Source of the DNA: Blasia pusilla | Lineage: Eukaryota; Marchantiophyta; Marchantiopsida; Blasiales | DNA: 64,000 nt | Direction: 5' to 3' | NCBI GenBank assembly: GCA_050084515.1 | Contig: CM114274.1 | Coordinates: 38,068,001-38,132,000, forward strand | Shown here: positions 40,665 through 52,900 of the stretch, piece after piece | Numbering within the stretch: the stretch's first letter is position 1 | Layout: every line of letters begins with the position of its first letter | The notes under the pieces: model-generated | Database searches by the model: none | Seen by the model: only the letters and a program-made list of their open reading frames with translations | Told to the model about the DNA's origin: nothing | Program-made: the position numbers and the translations under genes

Positions 40665-41351
40665 CTAATATGATTTCAGAAATTGGTTCAAAGGCTTTGC
40701 CATACCACTAAATCCCTTCACATACCTCCGATAGTAGTTCGTCAATCCCATGAATGCACGAACTCTACTCACATCTACCAGACAAGGAATAAGTGCAATA
40801 GCCTCTAGCTTTGCTTGCTGAACTTCCAAACCACCTAGATAGATCACATGACCCAAGTACTCAACATCCTCATGGAAGAACTTACACTTTCCTGGATGCA
40901 AACGTAGACCATGAGCTTTCAACCTCTTAAACACAATCTGAAAATGTATCTGATGCTCCTCCACCGTGTTACTGAACACCAAGATATCATCAATGTAACA
41001 CCGAACAAAATCCAACCCTGCTAGGATCCTGTCCATCACTCTCTGAAACTCGGCAGGTGCATTCTTCAACCCAAAGGGTAAGAATTTCCACTGGTACAAA
41101 CAATCCTTGCCATGAGAGTTGACAACCCAAAATGTTGTCTTGGCCTTGTCACTCTCTCGAATTGGCAACTCATGGTATCCTGCCCGAAGATCCAAAGCAC
41201 CGAAAATGTTTGCCTGTCCCACCACATCAAAGATCTCCTCAGGTGTAGGCATGGCATACCTATCGGCCTTGGTCTGTCGATTGATAGGACGGTAATCTCC
41301 ACACATCCGCCTATCCGTGTAGTTGCCATGCACATCCTTTTCAACAGGCAT
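40665..41351 (-). pseudogene. Reverse transcriptase domain (element B), uninterrupted frame
   Basis: 228 codons: RRMCGDYRPINRQTKADRY, GALDLRAGYHELPI, FLPFGLKNAPAEFQRVMD, CYIDDILVFS, LHPGKCKFF, EYLGHVIY and VRAFMGLTNYYRRYV. All catalytic Asp residues are present. The frame is intact, although the surrounding pol is broken. Closest relative: 3281-4057. Confidence 0.9.
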
Positions 41352-41690
41352 GATAATGACTTATGCATACTCTCCATATGACAACTCCACTAATCCAGCC
41401 TCCAAAAGGTCCAACGTCCTACTCTGAATCAGATCCCTCTCCATATCACTATATCGCTAGGCACGATGGAAGATTGGAAAATCACTAGCCAAATCAATCC
41501 GTATACCGGGTCCAACCAAAGCACACCCAACTCCTACATGCTAAAGGCAAAACAACTCCTATAAGCACGTAGGAATTGTGTCAAGCGTCGTTTCTCACCT
41601 CCCCTAAGCTTGGGCCCAAGTAATGGCTCCCAAGTCTCCTCCACTGGCACACTAGAGGGAGAGGACGACGCCATTGGCTGCTATGCAATC
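41352..41690 (-). pseudogene. Linker upstream of reverse transcriptase (element B)
   Basis: Homologue of 4088-4640 in element A, with stops. It joins the methyltransferase C-terminus to the RT. No known domain. Confidence 0.5.
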
Positions 41691-42980
41691 CCCTCACAAG
41701 ATGGTACATCCTTAGCTACATCATCATCTGAGCAAATAACTCCTCCACCAGCATGAGCAACCAACTCCACATGCCCAGCCATTACATCCCATTTACTCAA
41801 AGGATGCAAAATACTATTCTCCTTGCCCCCAGCCGATGTCTCTACCATCCCGGTAGCCATCAAGCTCATCACAAGGGTTGGAAGACCCATACACATAGTC
41901 CGAAGTGGACAGTGCTCGGCCATCCCAAGACTCAAAATCCAAGTCAAACAATTCAGGTCCATGTCCTGACCCAACACATGAGGTCGTGAGGCCTCAGATA
42001 TGGAAGCAACCAATGTCACACCAGTAGCAAATCCCATCGCACGCTCTCTCTCATCAACGTTAGGCTCCACCAACTGTCACACATGAGAATCCCATACAAG
42101 CCTGGGACCACCTTCCCTGTAGTCATGTGACGAGGGAAAACTCACAAATGTGGGTAGTGCCATCCTAGGCTGGCCCACACGGTTCACCACTGCCATGGGT
42201 GACCGATCAATAACCCTCACCACCTAAGAAAGTCGCCCAATATCCAAGATAGTATCCACTGTAAGGCAAGGATCCTGCTACACTGCATCATATGCTCGAC
42301 CTAGAACCTCCCTAGGCAACAAGTTTTTCCATCACAAGCGTGGACGATGTGCACGCGAGCCAACTTGCGTTGCATCCAACTAAACCGCTGGTCCAATCCA
42401 AGACCGCTCTTCATGAACACTCGCCATCATCCGGGTCCGAGTGTCACCCAACAATGGAACATTCTCCAGAATGTAAGCTGGAGCACGTGCCTGATGAACC
42501 TGAAGATGTCGTAACACCCGTAACATCTCCCAAAAAAATTGAGACCTAGGGTCGTGTAATCCCTCACCACGACCAGCACGTGTATGACCCTAACATGGCC
42601 ATCCAACAATCACCAAATCCATAGGACCAACCCTCTCAAGGTCCTGCGCCCCCAACAATGCAATGTGTGACGGCAAAGCATGCTGGTACCCACGAATAGC
42701 TGATGGCGGAAACAACTCAGGATATCTCCGCATCAACTGACCAATATGTCGGGATGAGACTCTCTGGGCTGTCTCATCTCGCTCCACATACACGTATCTC
42801 CGCACAGGAATACCGGTCTGTAACACTACAGCCAAACCAATGCTAATCCCACCAAAGAGATCTAACACACAAATGCCATTCGGAGGATACTGCCATACGA
42901 TTGGGTTTAGTATTCAAAGGGGATAACACAACTGGACTAGAAGTAGAAGTCCGCCGTGGGGCCTCCTCTGATGAATTCAT
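41681..42980 (-). pseudogene. DNA methyltransferase (element B)
   Basis: Motif I VLDLFGGISIGLA and the following YVYVERDETAQRVSSRH lie in or next to 42590-42868, which ends at motif IV DLVIVGWPC. The next codon, Gln in element A, is TAG. Then come YILENVP, SRAHRPRL (followed by TGA where element A has Trp), and an intact frame 41681-42073 with ERERAMGFATGV and HVLGQDMDLNCLTWIL (motifs IX and X). The stops fit C-to-T or G-to-A changes. The region before motif I is split by the LINE fragment at about 42985. Confidence 0.88.
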
Positions 42981-42984
42981 CTTT

Positions 42985-43830
42985 CTTTTCATGAAGGAAA
43001 GTGTATCAAAATTTAGTCGGCAGAGGTAATTTTTCTGCAGCCTCTGGGGTGGTTTGAAGACCATGATGTCAAAGTAGAGTGGTTCATGATCAGATTCTAG
43101 AACGGGTGTGACATGGACATTGGAAACCAGATGTGGTAGTTGATGTACTTCCCCAATCAGGTAGTCGACCACTGATGTCGAGGTTTCTCTTGGAGTCAGA
43201 GTGTCCAATGGAAGTGTGACCTCCTATCCGTGGCCACATAGCCATGCCATTGGTGAGTACCAAACAATGTGTTGAGCAAAGTTGTAGAAGTTTCTCCCCA
43301 TTGGCTATTTTTTCCTTGTCCACTGAAGTGCATAGCAGGTGTGGGAAGAATACTTCTCTGAGAGACTCGTCTACCGACTAAGCATCAATCCCTTTCATGT
43401 TGGTGTTTTTTGACAAGTAAATTGGAGCTTAAGTGTTGGCCGTTCTCCCATTGAAATCTCCTACTAGGAGGATATTTCCCCTCTGCATGTGGTGCTCAAT
43501 AGATGTAGAGAGAGCCTCATACGGGAATTCTATTTTGAGTATAGTAGGACTGAAGTTGCAAACTGCAATGAGGAGATATTTCGGTAACCCGGCTTCTTTG
43601 GTGACCATGATCCATAGGAAGTGTTTCTCGTCATCAATGTCGGCTATGGAGACAAAAGGTTGTAACCATGGTGCTACCAGGCATGCTAGGCCACTATGTC
43701 CTTTGTTGTTGTTGTTGTTGGTGAGTGGGTTGTGGATAGCTAAGACATGGAAGTCCTATGTATTGGGAATGCGGTTGGAATCATGTTCATGTGTTTAAGC
43801 AAAAAAAAATAAGGTCCAATTTTGTGCCCA
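42985..43830 (-). pseudogene. LINE endonuclease remnant
   Basis: Broken frames give KGHSGLACLVAPW, YLLIAVCNFSP, ILLVGDFNGR (the conserved GDFN) and, in 42843-43208, TSTSVVDYLI and LESDHEPLYFDI (the conserved SDH). This is the order of an EEP/APE-type LINE endonuclease, which nicks target DNA to prime reverse transcription. Several frameshifts and stops interrupt it. Confidence 0.78.
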
Positions 43831-43985
43831 TGTATGTAATGCCATTGCCTCTGGACCATAATGGTCCTCCAAAATTGTGAAAAACTGCTTGAATGGATGG
43901 GTTGGTAATATCCTTCCCATCCACCATTCCCTATAGGGAGGTCTTGTCAGGGATGTTTGTCACCTCCCCGTCGTGAGGGATCAAA

Positions 43986-44897
43986 TTATACCAACATTGG
44001 TGTTGGTCGGTCCCCTGTTCCTTTCCCAAGTCTGATCCCTGTGAAGGTGACTGGTGGAGTGACCCCTAGAGTTGTGAAGGTGACTGGTGGAGTGACCCCT
44101 AGAGTTGTGAAGACCTTCTCTTGCAAAACTGAATTACAATCTTCTTCCTTGGTAAAGTGCAGCCCCATGATAACTAATTTGAGTTCTATGGTTTTACTAT
44201 CCTGGATTTCTAAGACCCTATCTGCTTCCTCTTTTGCTACCTCTTTGGTTACCTGTGTTGCAAACTTAGTGATTTGTGTTGTGGCCGTGTGCTTGCCCAC
44301 TACTTCTGTCTAGGTTCTAACAAGATTTGCAGGGTTGTTCCTAGTTAAACGATACTCTTGCATAATCTTCCCAAGCTGAGTGTTATCCTCTTTGTAGTAG
44401 ATAGCTAAGTCCTTCTTCAATTGTAGGTTCTCAGCCCTCAAAAAGACCAACTCTAATTCCAATGTTGTCTTCTGAGTCGTCCATTCATCGAGGTTCGATT
44501 CCTTGCTGGATAGCCATCTGCCCTGCTCTTCTTTTGCTGCATGCATCATTGTATTCCATGCCACCATCTGGTTGGCCACAAAGCTTTCCCATTTTCCTTC
44601 TAATTTAGAGAATGGATTGGTGATGGATGCCACTTCCAGATATGATATAACATTTGTTGAATGTGAGACAATTGCGTGTAGTCGTTCATTGTCACATTGC
44701 CTTATTTTTTTCCTCACACAGTGGCGAGAGTTTGGTGCAATCAATGTGCGTGAGCCGTTTGATCTCACCGATTGTCCACTATCCCTGCTCTTTGTCTGCT
44801 GGTGGGAAAGATCTTTGACACTGGTTGTATCTTCAACCTCCTCCAACGAGGTTTCTAACGCTGGTTGTTCTGTGGTAGTCATGAATGCACTGTTCAC
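43986..44897 (-). pseudogene. LINE ORF1-like coiled-coil protein
   Basis: Frames 44310-44897 (195 codons) and 43986-44300 (104 codons). The first is polar with a predicted coiled coil in its second half (heptad-like TLELELVFLRAENLQLKK). The second has a 33-bp tandem duplication (44039-44104) that repeats 11 residues (TTLGVTPPVTF). Nucleic-acid binding is the usual role of LINE ORF1, but I see no RRM or knuckle. Confidence 0.5.
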
Positions 44898-45408
44898 TCG
44901 GTGTAGGAAAGGGGGAAAACAATTATATAGGGTGTGTTTTTCTTCAGAGAAAACACAACCTCATCTATGGAGAGGGAAAAAAGGGAGGTAAGAGCATGAG
45001 AATCGTCTCAACATCCCTGGCTTTTGCCCGTTCCATGGTTAGGCAGGGTCGTCCAAGGAGGTGGAGCCCGATTTTGCTGGGAGCTCATGGTCCCTCAGTA
45101 GAGAGAAGGGTTTGAAGTAGGGAGACTTTGAAAATGGGGTTGGAATTTGATAGAAATGTTGCGAGGTGGACCAGCTCTAAGAGAACTCAAAGTTATGGAG
45201 AAGGAGACAGGTCAAACATGGAAAACGATTCGAAATCTTGGTCAGTCTGTTCTTTGTTGTGGTAGACATGGTCGCCCAAGGATGTAGATGCAGCTGCAGA
45301 TTTTAGTATAAATTGAGTATGGGGGCGGGTTGCTCCCTTGTGAGGTATAACAACCTCACACCAAGCCTCATGCAATAGGCAATCAGCCTCCTGCCGTAGT
45401 GCATCGCC

Positions 45409-46010
45409 TCAACCCCAAAGTGGCACATCCAACGATGAGGATGCCATTGCTGCAAAACTACGGACCTCCTCTACCTCCACATGCACAGGAGAATCCATAG
45501 CAGAAACATTACCCTCCAAAAAGTCTCTTGGCCAAGTGACTACTCCACTAAAACCAGCAACAGGTGCTAACACCGTTGGGGAAGACCCTCCTGGTCGAGC
45601 CCCATAAATAAATCTCAGAGGAACTTGGCTCATACGTCCATCCCCGGACTGCCAACCAGGTCTATAAGACGTTGTCTCAGTCCAGTAATCCATCTGAAAA
45701 CCCATCGGGTACAATAATGCTCCTCCAACTAGTACATCATACGACTCAGCTGATGTGACCACTATAGGTACTCCCAACCGGGAGCTATAAGTCGCATGAT
45801 CTGGTCTCAACTGTACAGACAACTTCTTCCGTGTCATGAATTGAGACCTATCATTGGCTCCTCCAAGTGATGTTTGAATCTGGAATGGGCAAGGCTCAAG
45901 CTCTGACCTCCGAACCAATACATGCCGCCTTTCCCAACATCAAAGGTTGGGCACCAGAGTCTAACAAGAATCTATCTGGTCTATACACCTGTCATGTAGG
46001 ACTCACCAAT
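45409..46010 (-). pseudogene. Aspartic protease (element B)
   Basis: LLDSGAQPLMLGK stands just upstream (about 45940-45985) of the open frame 45409-45918, which carries ESYDVLVGGALLYPMGF and DYWTETTSYRPGW. The frame is free of stops over 169 codons and then runs into the pre-methyltransferase region (FLEGNVSAMDSP). Confidence 0.8.
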
Positions 46011-46756
46011 CAGAATATCCCACTCCGGTTGTCCAACATACATACACCAGGTGTAAGCCTCTCACGATCAATGGCTGGCCGGGCTGGTAATGCATCCATC
46101 TTCTCTGCTGCTGCCTGCCAAGTAGCACTGGTACTCAATGCTACACCTGACATAGAGGGTTGCTCCACCGCAACATCCTCGTCCACCTCAGGATGTGTAG
46201 CAGTAACATCCCCACGTTCACACAACATTGCTGCTAGCTGAAATACAGGAGCTAAGTCAACTCCTAAAGCCATCAGCTCCATAGCCGAAAACAATGGGGA
46301 TCCCAACACTAAAGTTGCCATCCGCAATACTGCATTGGATGCTGCATCCGTGTCTACTACACGCGATGTAGATGTCTCAGTCCCCACTGTAGGCTCAATA
46401 GGTTGCGTACGAACGATGGATGGAGTCCGAAGCACCTCAAACAACAAGAATGACTGGGGAAGGCTAGCCTGCCTCCCTGCCTCATCTCTCTGTGGGTCCA
46501 ACTCCACAGTAGCACCAGGTGGCTCTGACGCTCGAGTGGCTCCTCTCGTAATTGTACCTGATGCCTCAACCTATGCTACACTCGCCATATAAGAGAGATC
46601 ATCCCCTCCATAATAGGTGGAAGTCCCTGCTCCCGAACCTGCTCTATGCTGGATACCAGCCATAGTAGCCAACTTCTGCTCCAACTGCTCAATATTGGCA
46701 TCCATAGCTGACTCTGTCGTAGTGGTAGGGGTAGCCACCATATGCTCTCCAACCAC
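46010..46756 (-). pseudogene. Conserved linker between gag and protease (element B)
   Basis: The frame 46010-46507 (165 codons) carries LGSPLFSAMELMALGVDL and FQLAAMLCERG, then leads into the protease. 46571-46756 carries ANIEQLEQKLATMAG, the helical block. Counterpart of 6417-7092. Family unknown. Confidence 0.6.
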
Positions 46757-48114
46757 TGGTCCACCTCTACCACCTCTACCACCCCTCTCAAAGCTACTCC
46801 ACCACTGACGCGGCCTGATCTCAACTCTGGATGAAGATCAAAGCAACGCTCTCGAGGATGATCTGGTCTCCCGCAATGATCACACTGAGTTGGGGCCGAC
46901 TGAGGCCCATCCTCCAAAGTCCATCTCCCATCCTCTTGGGGGAAAAACATCCTAGTATGATCACCTCCACATGTCCAACATGACTGTCCTTGCTGCGGGG
47001 CAGCAAGTGAAGGCAATGGTCTCTGCGTAAGTGTCCCTCTAGGATCTGACTGAGGTCGTGTGTACCCCCCACGACTCCCACTACTACTACCACCACCACT
47101 ACTACGAGATTGTGAGGTGGACTGTTGAACACGAGAAGTAGTAGTTATATCCCTACTGAATGCGGATGTCACCACTCTCTCCTCCACCATGTTAAGCTCA
47201 ATCTTCTTAGATAGAGCAAACACATGGGTCAATGTGGATGAATCATCACTCATAAGAGTAGCATTACGTACCCTGCGGCGCAACTCTCTGTCCAAGATCC
47301 CATACCAAAACTGGACTTCCTGAGCCTCAATCACACCCTGGATAACTGAAAAATCAAGCGTCGCATACAAGTGTATGCCTCACGAAGACTCTCACCAGTC
47401 TTTCGCTCAAATTCCTGAAGACTCCTCAACTTCTCTGTCTTCACTCCCTGATAGTTCTTCTTCAACCTCTTGAAGAACTCTGCAACCGGGCTGAATGATG
47501 GTGGGGCACTAGTACCTCCACTAGTATCCCCACTGGTACCTCCATGGGTACCTCCACTGGAACCCCCACTCCGGCTCGTACTCGCACCACTCAATGTCGG
47601 GCTGGTTGACACTGTAAGAGCACTACTACCACTACCACCATGGGTGATAGACACATAGCCTGGAGACCAATATTATCTCCACGCCTCAATCTCAGCACCA
47701 TGGTCCCTCCTAAACCATGGTAATCATCCATGGGTGGTCCCTCCAAGTGCTGAAATAACCCCTTCCAAGCCAAGAAGGGTGTAAACAACGTGGCGTTCCG
47801 CAACATCTCCATATCACACCACGTTTCAAACTCCTGAATGAAGTCCTCCAACTCAATAGTGCCCACTACACTTGAGTACCGTCGTGGGCCCTTCATGGCC
47901 CCATATATCCCGTCCATATCCCAATCAATGGAGTTGCAACACTCGATAACAACGTAGAAGACTCGGTGTTTGGAACACCCTCGTCCTCCTCTTCATCAAC
48001 CATCGGAAGTGGAAAAGGTAGCCAATACCTCAATCCACTCCGTGTAAAACCACCACTGTCCGCACCACGATCCCCAACCAGACCAACAGACAACTCCGTG
48101 ATGACCAACACCAA
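46576..48114 (-). pseudogene. Gag (element B)
   Basis: Frames 47893-48114, 47591-47917, 47331-47654 and 46576-47370. The N-terminal part has FLAWKGLFQHLEGPPMDDY. The middle has FFKRLKKNYQGVKTEKLRSL and ERKTGESLREAYTCMRRL. The 3' frame holds a degenerate knuckle CWTCGGDHTRM and a canonical one, CDHCGRPDHPRERC (CX2CX4HX4C). Ser/Thr/Gly-rich stretches lie between. Frameshifts separate the parts. Confidence 0.8.
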
Positions 48115-49589
48115 TGCCGCACCACCACCAAATCACCACCACTAAGTAACAAAGTGACGTTGATGTAGCTGTACTATTCTAGCTCTACTAGCTATGGATG
48201 TAGGCAACCTAACCTGTCATCACCACAAGAAGCCTCCCACGATCTACTGGTCATCACTCCAGCCTCACTACCGGTAGCACACAGGAGTAAAACTACTCTG
48301 GAAATCAGCGTCAACCCTAACAATGGGCGCGCAAGCAAGAAGCAACGATGGAGGGGATCCAAACACAAGAAGTCCAATGACAACCCTCCAATTGCAAATG
48401 GAAATCAAGGTAACACAATCCACCAAATGTGGCGCCCCTTGAATCCACAGAACCCACCACACAATTCTAACGCAATAGCTTCTCCGCCGTTGGTCGATGA
48501 CGTGCTAGTCGCACTCGCAGCCCCTGAAAATATTACCTCCATGGAGAGGCTACATCGTACTATGCGCTAGAGGTCCATCAACTAAAAACCCGAGATGCAT
48601 AAAGCGCCTAACACATCTCCGAATAGCACCAAATGAGCTACACCAATGTGTACACTGGTATAGTTAATAACTCAGTAGTTAAGCGTCTTCCAGGAAAAAT
48701 AGCCCAAAGATGGGTGACTTGTTATGCAAGACTCAACTCACAAATCCTGCAAAAATTTCCCTTACAAGCATGCTTGCTCCTTACTCCGCCTCTCACGCCC
48801 ACTCGCGGCGAGCTACCACGAGTTGCCTCGTATGCTCGAGACATGCCCCTATCGCCGTGTTCACCATGCTTCGCTATGGAGAGAGGCCCAACCAGGGCAC
48901 CCCCAATGGGATAGGCGTCTCCAACAACGGACGAATCACCAACCAACCAACCCCTCTGATATGCTGTCCACCATAGCCAGACCTTGAGCTAGTCTGCAAA
49001 ATTTTGATCAGCAATTAATCCACAAATCCTCAACCAAAATTGAATCTATTTCAACCAAAATTCAATTGGCCACCATAGTTATCTCTCCACAAAAAGTCAG
49101 CTACAACCAAGCTCTCTACTCCGAGATAAAAATTAGACAAACTTGTTGTCCATACACCTCCAGAATCGTAAATCCGACAACGCTTCCGCCTAGATTCATG
49201 CACACAGAAATCCGCAACGCTCCACACACTCAAGAAGATAGCTTCACATGAGATCACAATACAGGTAGCAATAGGAACCTCTCACCCGATCTGGATGAAC
49301 TTCAACAAAGCTTCCGCACTCCAAGCTCTTCACATCAAAAAACCGTCGAACACAAACCAGAATCTTCAATCCTTTATAACTTCCAACTCCCTCAACGAAA
49401 TCCGGAGATCTAAATCACGTTGGAAAGCTCTAAAAAAAGATCTTTTTTCCCATCCAAGTACACACCTGATTCACACCTCCAACATAGGCCACAAGCCACG
49501 AACATCCACTGCTGAATACACAATCAACCCTAACCAGATCCTACTGATCCACGATCGAAGCTACCATTGATTTACTCTAGTTCTTTGAG
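48115..49589 (-). other. Element B leader (5' untranslated region)
   Basis: About 1.5 kb between gag and A1 without a supported frame. It is not clearly similar to the leader of element A, in line with B being a separate subfamily. Confidence 0.5.
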
Positions 49590-49946
49590 TGAAATCCGTG
49601 GAAGACCTACTATCATAAAACATGTATAGAATCACATACAATCGAGCCAAACCCACTCCGCGATGGGAGAATCCAGGTCGAACCACCATAGCCAAGAGCT
49701 CTACTCACTACCAAGGCTAACTCTCAACGCAACAGGCTCAACTCAAAGATTTTACTGTTCTTTGAGTGCAATCCACACTATATCCTCCAACCTAAGAGCA
49801 TGCCCTACTGGAAAAGTCACCCTCAACTGAGTAACCCCCAACCCTATGTATGAAACCGCATCTCTACCTAGACACTACTGCCCTACATAAGGTATGGCCT
49901 CTACTAGCACACTATACTCTACGACATAATCCGTATGGTTATGACA
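49590..49946 (-). repeat. Element B LTR-like repeat A1 (5' copy)
   Basis: 357 bp, TGAAATCCGTGG to GGTTATGACA. On its inner side stands CTCTAGTTCTTTGAG (plus strand). A canonical initiator-Met primer-binding site is not seen next to it. Confidence 0.88.
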
Positions 49947-49950
49947 GGCA
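49947..49950. repeat. Target site duplication GGCA, right of element B
   Basis: Right copy, followed by TCTCCGCCATCC, which is the continuation of relative F. Confidence 0.9.
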
Positions 49951-52900
49951 TCTCCGCCATCCTAGCAATCGTAACTTGCCATGACTCTAAGGTGGATGGC
50001 CCGAGCATAGGCTTCAAAGGTAGGTCCATCGCCTCCTCTACAATCCCCTCTGAATATGACATACAAATACCAACTCTACGCTCACATAGCGTAGCGGCCA
50101 GCCGAAAAACCTTGATGGGCATACCTCCCAACGTCGTAACATTGAAAGTAGAAAACCATAGGGCGCGGTATATCACAATGGTCGCCCCCAACAATATACT
50201 CGACATAGACTCCACCTGATCATCACAATAGGAGTCATTGCACTCGCTTCTCCCATCGCCCTTTATGCCTGCACACAAACAACATCAATCCTCTGAGAAC
50301 TCTCATCAGGACCCATCGAGGGTGTCCTCATCGCCTCAGACAACGTAAAAGACTGAAAAAGCATGGTTTGTTCCCTGGCCTACCCTCTCTGCAGATCTAA
50401 CTCTGCAACTGCTCCATGAGTAACCACAACGACTGCCTCCATCTGTTCACCCCTACACATCCAACTAGGATCCTCCATGTTTCTGGGTACTCCATATAAC
50501 ATTGATGTTGTTGATCCAGCATCGGATAACCGCAATGCCATAGGGGCAATACGTTGCTGAAATTTTTGTATCTCAGCAGCCATCCCACCCTGATCCCCGA
50601 CATCTCCCCCAACGCATCTAGGTGGCGGACCTATACCTCCTCCATGTGCAACTACCCCCCCGTTCTCGCAAATCCAACTCCTCGTCTCCCCACAGGATCA
50701 CTTGGCGCATGACCTCTAGGCCCACCCAAACGGGCAACTCGCTCTAGTGCTCTCTTTGGCCCTCATTCTGGGCGTAACCCATGGTGTAGACTAAAACACA
50801 TGATGCATATATGAGCATACCCTTGACAATGGTCACACTGGTAGACTCTTGATGCGGGCCATCTTCTCCTTTACGTTGAGGCATGCCTTCACTACTGTGG
50901 AGGATGCAATCTTGCCGATGATGGGCTCCACCACATGTCCAACAAAGAACCCCTAGTGGTTGGTGTTGTGTAGCATATGATGGTGCAGGTCTCTATGGCA
51001 CAATCTCTCGGTATCCTCCCAAAGCTTGTGCTGCCACAATCCTCTCCTGAAATCATGTTGCTACACTGGTGGTGTAGGAAATCGTGATTGGTCTTGCACG
51101 TGACCCATGGCTGCTACGCTCTCCTTACCCATGTTGTGCTCAATATACTTTGTCATCTCAAAAACATCTCTCAATGTAGGTGAGGTGCGTATAAGCAGGA
51201 TCGCATCCCTCACCCATTTCCACAGGTCTCGTTGCAGCATCACATACTATGCTTGGATAGCCTAGGCATGTGTCACTCCTTGAGTGACACTAATCAACTG
51301 ACGCAGGTGAGTAAATGCCTCCCTCAGACTCTCTCCTACGTGCCTATAGAAGTTATGGATGCTCCACAAATTTTCACTCCATACCCCTTGGTACTTTCTC
51401 CGCAACTCTGCAAAGAACTCAACCGTGGGCTTAAACCTAAGATGAACCTAACTAGACCATGCAACAACTCCAGTCCAAGTTATCCCTCCTAACACGTCAC
51501 TAGTGGAAGAGGAAGTATCCTCTCCTAGCTCCTCGTTCTTCTCTAAAAATGGCTTAGTCCATGACATATAGTGTGGGTCATATTAGAGTCTCCGGTCCTC
51601 AATCTCATGGGTATATCTATGAGAAAATGGTAGGACCATTCACTATGTGTGGTGATGTGCTCACAAACTCCTCTACAACCTCCCCCTTGTCTAAAGAAGA
51701 CATAGAAGGAGATTGAGGTAGTCCCTCAGGTGGAGACCCTTGAAACCTTGTGCCACTATAGGTAAGACCTCAAGAGGTACTCTCAAGTTCATAACCTTGC
51801 CTCTCAAAGTCCCAAAAGGACGTCGTGATGACCCTCGTGCCCCTCTCATACGATCACTCTCAATCTCTTGAGTAATCCCACAATCACGCAGGCTAAATAG
51901 ATGCGGCACTCAACCTACACTTCCTCTCACTAAGACGTATATTGTGCTACAACAAGTGGCGTGGTGCGGCAAATCGAGTGGTCTATCATCTCATCAACAG
52001 AACATACCCTCAACTGTGGACGTCCCACACAAGTCTATGTCCCCTAAACCCATACATCAATGATGCTCTTAGCATCTGCACAAAACCCAATACCCCCAAA
52101 ATATCTACCCAATTCCTGTAATCCCTCACACATACAAGGAAAAAAACCAGAATTGGTAACTTGAACAATGTCGCTCCTCAGAAAATACAAATCTTGACCC
52201 CAACTAGGTCTTGAAGACAAACTCCTCCAATCAGCAAGTCATATTCCTCTGGTACTGACGATGTTCAAATCTCCTCGTTGTACAACAAAATGGTACGCCA
52301 CGGAACGGAACGGCTACAAACAGCATGGTACTCGATGATGGGATGCGGCACTCAGCGGCATACCATCCTCTATCAACAACATCCGCTCTACTCGCCACTG
52401 ATGGTGCGGCTCAACAATCAAGACGGTGTCTTGTGACTACGAGCGGCACGGCGTGGCAATTGGCGGTGCGTTGCAAATATGTGCATCATAGCGCAATACT
52501 CGATCATTGTCGAGAGACTAAAACTCACAAAGCATCGCAAAGCGGGATGAAAAACTTTGACCCTACAAATCAAAAGGTCACCTTATTGGAGTTAGGGAGG
52601 CCGCAAGTGGCGGCGGTGTGGACGGACTCAACCAAGTCTTGCGACGGTGATGGTGATAGTGACAATGATAGGGATGGAGATAGAGACGGAAATGGCGGTG
52701 GCGAAGATGGCTGAAGATTTAGGGTTTGAAGGATTTACCCTTAAATATTTTTGGAAATTGCAACGGTAGCTATGGTAGCTTGCAAGATTGGCCATAACTT
52801 TCTGCTCCCATGTTTGAATTGCGCATTGTTTCTTCCACAACATGCACAACTTCCTAATCTGCAACAATGTTAAATTTGGGTTTTCCATGGGACTTTCCAA

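Larger units (their letters stand above)
42985..45335 (-). mobile_element. LINE 5' half (ORF1-like and endonuclease) inserted in element B
   Basis: Interrupts element B between AWCE and SEEAP of the region before methyltransferase motif I. On the minus strand it carries an ORF1-like gene and an apurinic-type endonuclease, but no reverse transcriptase. Boundaries are approximate (within about 20 bp). No clear target duplication or poly(A) is visible. LINEs usually lose their 5' end, so a copy that keeps only the 5' half is unusual. Confidence 0.7.
38455..49946 (-). mobile_element. Element B: second full-length copy with split direct repeats, nested in relative F
   Basis: About 11.5 kb including a LINE fragment of about 2.3 kb; about 9.1 kb without it. 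The order is as in element A: A1, leader, gag, linker, protease, methyltransferase, RT, RNase H, integrase, PHD, B1, A2, B2. Termini are TGTCGTACG (38455) and TTATGACA (49946), with target duplication GGCA on both sides (38451-38454, 49947-49950). Joining the flanks restores the continuous gag-pol sequence of F, which proves the boundaries. It belongs to a different subfamily from A: the A repeats are unrelated over most of their length, but the proteins and the outer B repeat are alike. It has many stops. A segment of about 650 bp with the integrase N-terminus is missing. Confidence 0.9.
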
